A stretch of DNA of 24,810 nt from Nitrosomonadaceae bacterium (GTDB taxonomy: Bacteria > Pseudomonadota > Gammaproteobacteria > Burkholderiales > Nitrosomonadaceae): positions 1 through 24,810 of the forward strand of contig CANIWY010000005.1 in NCBI GenBank assembly GCA_947471695.1, given 5' to 3'. The position numbers were made by a program, and so were the translations under genes. Positions 1 to 5,730 of the stretch are shown in pieces. The notes below the pieces were generated by a model, which did not search any database, was not told the origin of the DNA, and saw only the letters and a list, made by a program, of their open reading frames with translations. Within the stretch, counting starts at the first letter, position 1. Each line of letters begins with the position of its first letter.

Positions 1-2
1 AG

Positions 3-149
3 CTAGCAGGGGATGAGGCGCAGTCGGCACGGTTTACTCCGATCAAACCAAAGGCAAAGGCCCCTTCTACAAAGAAGCCCGCAGCCCAAACCACCCCTGC
101 AAATACCACCGCACCCAATCATAGCGGGCATCAGCATATGCATCATTGA
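3..149 (+). CDS. C-terminal end of an unknown protein, Lys/Pro/Ala-rich with a His-rich tail (5' end outside window)
   Basis: An open frame enters from the left edge and ends at a TGA at 147-149, giving 48 visible residues. The visible part is low in complexity: a stretch rich in Lys, Pro, Ala and Thr, then a tail ending HSGHQHMHH, with six histidines in the last nine residues. Such tails often bind metal ions such as nickel, copper or zinc, but this is inference from composition alone. No domain is visible, so the family cannot be named. The gene converges on the MFS transporter, whose stop lies 20 bases downstream. Frame and stop are seen directly; that it is a real gene rests on the open frame and codon pattern only. 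Confidence 0.5.
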   Translation, partial: LAGDEAQSARFTPIKPKAKAPSTKKPAAQTTPANTTAPNHSGHQHMHH

Positions 150-169
150 GTAGCGGGTGATTTCGACGA

Positions 170-1471
170 TTAATTATTTAATGCGGCTTGTCTGCCGCGC
201 TCAACGTTGACACCCGTCAGTATTATCAGTCCAATAATAAAATAAATCCCGGTGACAAGCATTGCAAGCCGATGGTCACCGTGAGTAACCCAGCTGATTA
301 AGCCGTAAGTTATGGGACCAAGTATCGATGAGAGCTTGACTGCCAGTCCCCATAATCCAAAAAATTCAGCTCTATGGGATGCCGGACTAAAGTAGCCGAC
401 TAAGGCACGGCCCGATGATTGAGATGCGCCAAGACAAAGACCGGCAAGGGTAGCTGATACCCAGAATAGGGCCGGTCCCTTAGCACCCCAGGCCAACAAG
501 ACCACTAAAACCCACCCAATCAATGTAATCAAAATGGTTGAAATATGACCAATCTTGTCTTGAACGCTCCCGAAAATGAAAGCACCTAAAGCTGCGGTTA
601 TATTAACTATCAGAATCAGAAATATCGTATCCCCAGTTCCAAAACCCATTACCTGCTGAGCATAAATAGCAGCCAGTATAATAACTGCCTGGACTCCTGC
701 CTGGTAAAAGGTAAGACAAATGAGAAAACGACGCAAATCATGATAGCGCCACTTTGGATTGAATATTTCTTTTAAACGCGCAATTGACGGAACTAAAGCT
801 GGACGGTCAGTTGGAATGAGTTGCGGGCGCAGCGGTTCCCTCAGATATAGGAATGTAGGGACGCAGGAAGCGGAAAATAGAAGTGCCGTGATCAGCATGG
901 TGATAGGTACATACTGTGCGGCTTGAAGACCTTGATCCTGGGCCCAGTTTACATAAATAAGGGAGCAGCCAAGGCTAAAAAGGCCGCCGATATAGCCCAG
1001 AGACCAGCCCCATCCAGACACCCGTCCCAAGGCCTCTCCTGGAGCAAGATCAGGCAAAAAGGCCGCAATTAAATTTTCACCAGTTCCAAAAAAGAAATTG
1101 GTCAAGATAATGAGGAAAATTGCTAAGCACAAGTCTCCAGGGCCGACAAATGAAAGGAGGGCAGTGAATCCAACACATCCCACAGTCGCAACAAATAGAA
1201 GGCGCTTCTTAGCCGCATGAGCATCTGCATACGCACCAAAAAGAGGTGCGGTCAGAATAATTAGGAGGTAAGAGACGGATAAAGCAGAGGTCCAAGCAAG
1301 GGTTGCCCAGTCTTTATTTCCAGCAACAATTGAAACAAAATAAGCATTGAAGATTGCAGTGATGACGACGGTGGTGTAACCAGAATTAGCAAAATCAAAC
1401 ATCGCCCATGCCCAGACCTCTCTCCTAGTTACACCATCCGCGAGGTAAGGGGAGCGGTCAGGAAAATGCAA
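170..1471 (-). CDS. UMF1-type major facilitator superfamily transporter
   Basis: Integral membrane transporter of the UMF1 (Atg22-like) branch of the MFS, with about twelve hydrophobic segments. Recognition rests on the N-terminal signature REVWAWAMFDFANSGYTT, typical of bacterial UMF1 proteins, and on the MFS loop motif GAYADAHAAKKR after the second helix. The substrate is unknown; vacuolar Atg22 exports amino acids, but that cannot be carried over. The frame is open up to 1579, but it then overlaps the upstream small gene. I place the start at the TTG at 1469-1471, about 16 residues before the conserved signature and 16 bases after the upstream stop. An ATG at 1535-1537 is the alternative. 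No convincing Shine-Dalgarno precedes either. The family is well supported, the start is not. Confidence 0.85.
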   Translation of the reverse strand: MHFPDRSPYLADGVTRREVWAWAMFDFANSGYTTVVITAIFNAYFVSIVAGNKDWATLAWTSALSVSYLLIILTAPLFGAYADAHAAKKRLLFVATVGCVGFTALLSFVGPGDLCLAIFLIILTNFFFGTGENLIAAFLPDLAPGEALGRVSGWGWSLGYIGGLFSLGCSLIYVNWAQDQGLQAAQYVPITMLITALLFSASCVPTFLYLREPLRPQLIPTDRPALVPSIARLKEIFNPKWRYHDLRRFLICLTFYQAGVQAVIILAAIYAQQVMGFGTGDTIFLILIVNITAALGAFIFGSVQDKIGHISTILITLIGWVLVVLLAWGAKGPALFWVSATLAGLCLGASQSSGRALVGYFSPASHRAEFFGLWGLAVKLSSILGPITYGLISWVTHGDHRLAMLVTGIYFIIGLIILTGVNVERGRQAALNN

Positions 1472-1487
1472 AGTAGGGGGCAACAAG

Positions 1488-1853
1488 TTACCGTAGCTGT
1501 AAATTAGAGTTGTAAGAGGTCTCTTTACAGAAATCATTCCAAATATATTCTGGAGTGACAAAGGGCTTGGTGGGAACAATGAAAGTTACCACATCAAAGG
1601 CGCCATTCAAGGTGCGAGCAACCATCTGCATCATTCCCATTAAAATTCCAGCAGTCGCACCATAGGCAGGGCCTTCACTAAGGCTAGATATGAAGATGGT
1701 CTTAGGAATTTCCACGAAACCGAAGGCCACATTAGCAACGCCATTGGTAAGTTTCCCAAGCGAATTAGCTAGGTAATTATCCGCCAATACCAGTTGAGGG
1801 GAGAAAGTGAACAGTATAAACAAAACAAGTGAAGGGACAGAAGTACGCTTCAT
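1488..1853 (-). CDS. Small secreted exosortase-associated protein, TIGR04073-like (copy 1)
   Basis: A protein of 121 residues with an N-terminal signal peptide (basic start MKRTS, hydrophobic core, probable cleavage after LVLA), so it is predicted to be exported. The mature part contains GVANVAFGFVEIPK, a glycine-spaced segment GATAGILMG, and an end YIWNDFCKETSY. These features match the small family known as exosortase system-associated TIGR04073, which has no established biochemical role. A paralogue lies divergently at 2278-2625 with the same motifs in the same order. This copy carries an extra tail (NSNLQLR) and one Cys near its end. The ATG at 1851-1853 is chosen because the signal peptide begins there; the frame extends upstream only to a TTG. 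It lies 16 bases upstream of the MFS gene and could be co-transcribed with it. Confidence 0.8.
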   Translation of the reverse strand: MKRTSVPSLVLFILFTFSPQLVLADNYLANSLGKLTNGVANVAFGFVEIPKTIFISSLSEGPAYGATAGILMGMMQMVARTLNGAFDVVTFIVPTKPFVTPEYIWNDFCKETSYNSNLQLR

Positions 1854-2277
1854 AGGAGAGCCCGTAAAAGTAGTCAAATTAAAAAAGATCAAGATAACAA
1901 GGGTGCTGCAGCCAAATCTGAAGTGGTGAGGTGAGAAAAGTTTTCTTAGCGAGGATGCCTCATCCGGGATTTTATCAAATAAAAATAAGGTCGATAGAAA
2001 AGGAAAATTAAGCGTTTAAGCAAAACAGAATAAATGACAGGAGCAGATAAGGCATACAAAATCCGATGACTCATCAGCTGAATTATTAAAAAAGAGCGAA
2101 ACAGGATCCAGTGATAAAAAAATGCTAAAAACGGGTGCTGGTCGCGCAGTTTAAGTTGATATAGAATGATACGCTACCGTGAACTAAATGAGCAGATTTG
2201 TCGGATTCACGGTAGTAAGTATCTCTAATAGCAATTAGAATTAGATTGTCTTTTAATTCATTTTTAAGGGGTCACAG
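1854..2277. other. Intergenic region between two divergent TIGR04073-like genes
   Basis: This 424-base AT-rich stretch has no credible gene. It must hold the promoters of both flanking genes. A small hairpin with arms GGATG/CATCC lies at 1953-1965. Near the right side are a -10-like TAGAAT (2162-2167) and an inverted repeat with 10-base arms (2174-2215). A Shine-Dalgarno-like AAGGGG precedes the plus-strand gene. No good -35 is evident for either direction. Confidence 0.6.
2174..2215. repeat. Inverted repeat, 10-base perfect arms, in the leader of the TIGR04073-like gene
   Basis: Left arm CTACCGTGAA at 2174-2183 and right arm TTCACGGTAG at 2206-2215 are exact reverse complements separated by 22 bases. 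The repeat begins 6 bases after the TAGAAT -10-like hexamer, so it would lie at the very start of the transcript of the 2278 gene. It could be an operator for a dimeric regulator or a 5' stabilising stem-loop. There is no run of T after it, so it is not a terminator. Confidence 0.6.
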
Positions 2278-2625
2278 ATGAAAAAAGTAATTAAATCACT
2301 GCTGGTAGTTTCCGCCTTAACTTTCATAGCACCAGTGGCTCACGCAGGAAACTATGCGACAGATGTCGCCGATAAGCTTGGACATGGCGTTGCTAACGTT
2401 GCCACAGGATGGGCCGAGTTACCAAAGAACATAATGATAATCGGCCAAAAGGATGGCATTGTAGCCGGCGCGACAGTTGGTGTGTTCACTGGCTTGGTTC
2501 AGGTGCTTGGGCGTACAGCGTACGGGGTTTTGGATACAGCGACATTCCTAATTCCTACCGCTACTACAGTTAAGCCTGGCTACATCTGGGATGGCTTCGA
2601 TAAAGAAACCAGTTACGGTAAGTAA
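2278..2625 (+). CDS. Small secreted exosortase-associated protein, TIGR04073-like (copy 2)
   Basis: A protein of 115 residues with a clear signal peptide (MKKVIKSLLVVSALTFIAPVAHA, residues 1-23, AxA-type cleavage), so it is predicted to be periplasmic or surface-located. The mature part has GHGVANVATGWAELPK, the Gly-spaced GATVGVFTGLVQVLGR, and the end GYIWDGFDKETSYGK. The same motifs in the same order are found in the divergent copy at 1488-1853, and both fit the TIGR04073 family, which tends to occur in genomes with exosortase/PEP-CTERM systems. Neither copy has a PEP-CTERM anchor itself, and no exosortase gene is in the window. The ATG is preceded by AAGGGG seven bases upstream. A strong terminator follows at 2646-2689. 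The molecular role is unknown. Confidence 0.85.
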   Translation: MKKVIKSLLVVSALTFIAPVAHAGNYATDVADKLGHGVANVATGWAELPKNIMIIGQKDGIVAGATVGVFTGLVQVLGRTAYGVLDTATFLIPTATTVKPGYIWDGFDKETSYGK

Positions 2626-2645
2626 TAAAAATCTGCACGTGTAAC

Positions 2646-2689
2646 AAAATAAGGCGGGCCCCATAGGTATATGGGGCCCGCCTTATTTT
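2646..2689. terminator. Strong bidirectional intrinsic terminator (20-bp perfect stem, 4-base loop)
   Basis: The arms at 2646-2665 and 2670-2689 are perfect reverse complements over 20 bases around the loop GGTA. The core is GC-rich (GGCGGGCCCC), flanked by AAAATAA on the left and TTATTTT on the right. The stem can therefore end transcription from either side. It lies 20 bases after the stop of the TIGR04073-like gene. Confidence 0.92.
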
Positions 2690-2866
2690 GAAAGGGCCCC
2701 CTCTCGCTCTTTCCAGTAATGAATTCAGGCCCAAGTAATTTGAGTCGAGCCGTCAAGAAGTACAGATTCTTCACAGTACATCAAGTAGATACCAGTTCAG
2801 GAATAAAAGAAATCGGTCGCTTAAGCATGGCACCCCCTTTAATCTAGAAATGAGACTAGCATTAGC

Positions 2867-3061
2867 ATGGGGAGATGGTTCTTTATAAGAATATCTTTAT
2901 CCTTGATCATACTGATCGCTATTACTATCTTTATCGGCGAAGTGTTGACAGGGCCGGCCTCAACCGCGGTCGAGTCACTTTCATCGGACCTCCCTGCCGA
3001 GTCGGTCAGGATTCCACTTGATAGCGGTTCAAGAGTCCATGAGAAAGTTATTTACTCATGA
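2867..3061 (+). pseudogene. Probable remnant of an alpha/beta hydrolase N-terminus
   Basis: A frame of 64 codons starts with a single hydrophobic helix (about residues 5-27), followed by GPASTAVESLSSDLPAESV and RIPLDSGSRVHEKV. This resembles the N-terminal anchor and first strands of membrane-anchored alpha/beta hydrolases, where a 'PADLPAE-V-IP---G--L-GW' pattern leads into the hydrolase fold. The frame then stops, and none of the three frames after 3061 continues a hydrolase: no nucleophile elbow GxSxG and no HG oxyanion motif were found. There is no good Shine-Dalgarno. I read it as a truncated remnant; a genuine tiny membrane protein is the alternative. Confidence 0.4.
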
Positions 3062-3167
3062 TATCCGTGCTAAGGTTGTTCTGAGGCAGGCTTCTTTAGG
3101 AACAGGTCACGGGAAAAATTCGGTTGTAGTGGATCCTCTAATCGTAAATTTGAACATTGGGTCAAAA

Positions 3168-3539
3168 ATGACGAAGAAAATCGAAACTAAATGGCTAAAC
3201 GAGCCAGAAAAACACAACTATCCAGCAGCTCTATCTTACTTGTGCCTGCTCTATGATGGCCATACAGCAAACGCATATATACAGCAGTTACAGTTAGAGC
3301 CAATAGTTGAATTTAAAGCTAAGGATATTTTTCGGGCATCAGGCTTGTCACTACTAGGAATAAGTAACGTTCATGTTGAAAAAAATCAACAGAAAATACA
3401 GTCCGGACACCCGCTATCGCCACTCCTTTTAATAAGAAGCCCGATCAGTGAAAGGGTGATTGTTGCGGATGGGTATCATCGATTGTGCGCAATCTACTCG
3501 TACGACGAGGATGCGGTGATTCCGTGCAAGATTACTTGA
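3168..3539 (+). CDS. Small ParB-like-domain protein of unknown function
   Basis: A protein of 123 residues, soluble, with no signal peptide. The segment EFKAKDIFRASGLSLLG, then NVHVEKNQQKIQSG, PLSPLLLIR and near the C-terminus VIVADGYHRLCAIYS, recalls a widely distributed proteobacterial hypothetical family. The ADGYHRLCA stretch resembles the ParB/sulfiredoxin-like nucleotide-binding box (G-R/H-R--A), so a small ParB-like fold is likely; ParB itself uses this box to bind CTP. No helix-turn-helix or partition partner is present, so a role in DNA partition is not implied. The frame is open from 3018, but the conserved part starts at the ATG at 3168, which I prefer; only a weak GGGT precedes it. 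Function unknown. Confidence 0.75.
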   Translation: MTKKIETKWLNEPEKHNYPAALSYLCLLYDGHTANAYIQQLQLEPIVEFKAKDIFRASGLSLLGISNVHVEKNQQKIQSGHPLSPLLLIRSPISERVIVADGYHRLCAIYSYDEDAVIPCKIT

Positions 3540-3589
3540 GGCGCTGAGTATCGAAAGTCGTAAGAATGGAATGTGTGACGAGGCGTATC

Positions 3590-3618
3590 TTGACATGCGT
3601 CGGTTTTAAAGAATAGGT
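3590..3618 (+). promoter_or_regulatory. Possible sigma-70 promoter upstream of the small membrane protein gene
   Basis: A perfect -35 hexamer TTGACA lies at 3590-3595. At the expected distance there is only a poor -10 (TAGGTG at 3614 or ATAGGT at 3613). The site lies about 75 bases before the start at 3693. Support is weak because of the -10. Confidence 0.3.
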
Positions 3619-3692
3619 GCACGTATTAAGGCTTGATTATTTTAAAGAAGGGATGGCCAACGTGATGAAAGTAATCTAATGGATGATGGCTT

Positions 3693-4211
3693 ATGAGAGC
3701 ACCAGTCGGCATCGACGCAACATACGAATACCTCCTCACCCTATGGACATCTGGAGTACGAGACTACCAGTCAATGCTTTCGGATTACCTCATGGCAAAT
3801 TCAATTATCGTCATGGTAATTGGACTGATTGTCTCGCGAGAGTTTCATACCCTTCCGTTAACGGTATTGATCGTTCTCCTCTGCATCTTTGGGATTCTTT
3901 TATGCCTCCAGATGGCAATCGTCCTCGGAAGACTGTCAGGCCAGAATGCGTTGTGGGAATGGCGACTAAGGGGTGTGGAGCAAGATCCTGAGTGGCAGAA
4001 AGAGAAACTCATGATGAGCCTCCATCATCTCCATGAGTTTCGCGATCCAATAGAAGATCAGCGGAATGAGCCGACGGCTTTTGTGCCAAATTGGGCCTTC
4101 CGACAGCATCGGCAGTGGTGGGCACATCGGGCTATTAGTTTCCCCTGGTTTTTCGGCATTGTGTACGCATTACTGCTTATGTATAGCGTGACAAAATTGC
4201 TGACCGGTTAA
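3693..4211 (+). CDS. Small membrane protein of unknown function, possibly RipA-like
   Basis: A protein of 172 residues with three hydrophobic segments: roughly residues 34-48, 54-80 (a closely spaced pair) and 148-168. Between the pair and the last helix lies a polar, charged cytoplasmic-type stretch with WEWRLRGVEQDPEW and many His and Trp residues (HRQWWAHRA). The layout, an N-terminal amphipathic part with WTSGVRDYQ followed by a helix pair, recalls small proteins annotated as RipA-family octameric membrane proteins. I cannot confirm this from memory alone. The ATG at 3693 has GGAT ten bases upstream. It is followed by the tRNA gene and appears to be a single transcription unit. No biochemical function can be assigned. 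Confidence 0.7.
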   Translation: MRAPVGIDATYEYLLTLWTSGVRDYQSMLSDYLMANSIIVMVIGLIVSREFHTLPLTVLIVLLCIFGILLCLQMAIVLGRLSGQNALWEWRLRGVEQDPEWQKEKLMMSLHHLHEFRDPIEDQRNEPTAFVPNWAFRQHRQWWAHRAISFPWFFGIVYALLLMYSVTKLLTG

Positions 4212-4249
4212 GTCGTCTTATGGGAGCTAATCACCTTTACTGCTCTTGT

Positions 4250-4278
4250 TTGCCCCATCTTTATCAAACCACTATAAT
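4250..4278 (+). promoter_or_regulatory. Sigma-70 promoter of the tRNA-Thr gene
   Basis: The -35 TTGCCC (4250-4255) and a perfect -10 TATAAT (4273-4278) are separated by 17 bases. Transcription would start near 4285, about 16 bases before the mature tRNA 5' end. Confidence 0.8.
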
Positions 4279-4300
4279 CCCATAGTCCGTCTTTTTTCGG

Positions 4301-4376
<76 letters not shown>

Positions 4377-4496
4377 ATATCAACCACCCTTGCGGGACTT
4401 TCGACTTCCCTGCCCCGGGCATGTTTTACGAAATACAATCGTTATATAAAATCAAGCCAGTTGCTCAATGGCATGGAGAAACTGATCGTGTCGCAG

Positions 4497-4533
4497 TTGC
4501 AAAAAAGAGATTTTCGCTTAAAATCGGCGAAAA
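4497..4533 (+). promoter_or_regulatory. Probable aroQ promoter with an inverted repeat around the -10
   Basis: A -35 TTGCAA (4497-4502) and -10 TAAAAT (4519-4524) are separated by 16 bases, upstream of aroQ. The -10 is flanked by exact 7-base inverted arms TTTTCGC (4511-4517) and GCGAAAA (4527-4533), which could be an operator. The promoter would give a leader of roughly 45 bases. Confidence 0.55.
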
Positions 4534-4566
4534 GCTTCAATCATCTAGACATTAAAGACCAGTTTT

Positions 4567-4580
4567 GGCATAATTATGCC
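4567..4580. repeat. 14-base perfect palindrome over the aroQ start codon
   Basis: GGCATAATTATGCC reads the same on both strands and contains the first possible ATG of aroQ (4576-4578). It may be chance in an AT-rich context, an operator, or a hint that the second ATG (4582) is the real start. Confidence 0.5.
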
Positions 4581-5037
4581 CATGAAGCTACAAGTTGTTC
4601 CCTTCCAAAAAATCCTAGTCTTGCATGGTCCCAACTTAAACATGTTAGGAGTTCGCGAGCCGGAAATCTATGGCAAAAATACGCTCGACGAAATTAACAG
4701 AAGTTTGGACAAGATAGCGAAAGATAGCGGATCCTCTCTGCAAAGCTTCCAGAGCAATTCGGAAGCAGACTTAATTAGTCGAATTCAGCAGACAGTCGGA
4801 GATGGCACCGACTTTATTATAATTAATCCGGCAGCATTTACACACACCAGTGTTGCTCTGCGAGATGCTTTGATAGCAGTGAAGTTGCCATTTATTGAGG
4901 TTCATCTTTCGAACATCTTTGCACGTGAGAGTTTTCGTAAAGAGTCGTATTTTTCAGACATAGCCTTGGGTGTTATTAGCGGCCTAGGGCATAGAGGCTA
5001 TGAACTGGCTTTGGAGTACGCATTAACTACCCGATAG
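4576..5037 (+). CDS. aroQ: Type II 3-dehydroquinate dehydratase
   Basis: Converts 3-dehydroquinate to 3-dehydroshikimate, the third step of the shikimate pathway to aromatic amino acids and folate, in the cytoplasm. The 153 residues match the usual length of this small flavodoxin-like enzyme, which forms dodecamers. Seen motifs are HGPNLNMLG (17-25), the lid REPEIYG with Arg28 and catalytic Tyr32, INPAAFTHTSVALRDAL (83-99, substrate-binding Asn84), and EVHLSN (108-113, catalytic His110). One segment normally close to QSNHEG reads QSNSEA here, a mild departure that leaves the main catalytic residues intact. The ATG at 4576 lies inside a 14-base palindrome; a second ATG at 4582 is equally possible. 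It heads the aroQ-accB-accC cluster, a common arrangement in proteobacteria. Confidence 0.95.
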   Translation: MPMKLQVVPFQKILVLHGPNLNMLGVREPEIYGKNTLDEINRSLDKIAKDSGSSLQSFQSNSEADLISRIQQTVGDGTDFIIINPAAFTHTSVALRDALIAVKLPFIEVHLSNIFARESFRKESYFSDIALGVISGLGHRGYELALEYALTTR

Positions 5038-5195
5038 CGGAATATTTATAATGACATCGGTTCTAGGCTTATCAAAATTATAGATAGGACAGGCATGGAA
5101 TATCCAGAATCAACCCTTAAGAATAAAACAGCATGCCAACAGCCTCTGAATGCTAAAAGTATCAAAAATCAGAGCCTCAAAACGAGAGAACTAAC

Positions 5196-5642
5196 ATGGA
5201 TCTAAGAAAGCTAAAAAAACTGATTGAGTTGGTTGAAGAATCTGGGATCGGTGAGCTGGAAATAACTGAGGGCGAAGAAAAGGTTCGCATCAGCAAATCA
5301 GGATCAATAGTGCAAAGCTACGTAAACTCACCAGCGATTCTACAGGCAGCCCCTATAGCTACATCAACTGTTGCCCAAGAGGCGGTGGCAGAGGAGGTAT
5401 TGCCAGCGGGACATATGGTTAAGTCTCCGATGGTGGGCACTTTTTACCGTTCATCTGCGCCTGGTGCAAATGCATTTGTAGAGGTGGGGCAATCGGTTAA
5501 GGAGGGGGATACACTCTGCATTATCGAGGCAATGAAACTGCTAAATGAGATTGAGTCTGATAAGACTGGGGTGGTCAAGGCAATCCTGATAGAAAATGGT
5601 CAGCCGGTAGAGTATGGCGAGCCGTTATTTGAAGTTGAGTGA
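5196..5642 (+). CDS. accB: Biotin carboxyl carrier protein of acetyl-CoA carboxylase
   Basis: Carries biotin that is carboxylated by AccC and delivered to the carboxyltransferase (AccA/AccD, not in this window), producing malonyl-CoA for fatty acid synthesis. The 148 residues show the typical layout: an N-terminal helix region MDLRKLKKLIELVEESG, a short Ala/Pro/Val-rich linker (about 45-70), and the C-terminal biotinyl domain from about residue 74. The biotinylation motif EAMKL places the acceptor at Lys114. The segment MVGTFYRSSAPGANAF before it is the 'thumb' typical of bacterial BCCP. A GAGAGA ribosome-binding site precedes the ATG. It lies 158 bases after aroQ and 88 bases before accC, with the same orientation, so co-transcription with accC is likely. 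Confidence 0.97.
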   Translation: MDLRKLKKLIELVEESGIGELEITEGEEKVRISKSGSIVQSYVNSPAILQAAPIATSTVAQEAVAEEVLPAGHMVKSPMVGTFYRSSAPGANAFVEVGQSVKEGDTLCIIEAMKLLNEIESDKTGVVKAILIENGQPVEYGEPLFEVE

Positions 5643-5730
5643 TGGCCGAGGGATCGGCGCAGCACTAGGTAACAAAAAGCAGATAAGAAGTTAGCCCAAC
5701 CGTAAGATAAACAATATTCCATAGATAGAC

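Noticed and set aside
2828..2843. TGGCAC that could be a sigma-54 -24 element
   Set aside because: The expected -12 TTGC is absent (TTAAT instead), and the gene downstream is probably a remnant.
4461..4697. Plus-strand open frame of 78 codons overlapping the aroQ start
   Set aside because: It runs out of frame into aroQ, has no recognisable motif, and covers the aroQ promoter.
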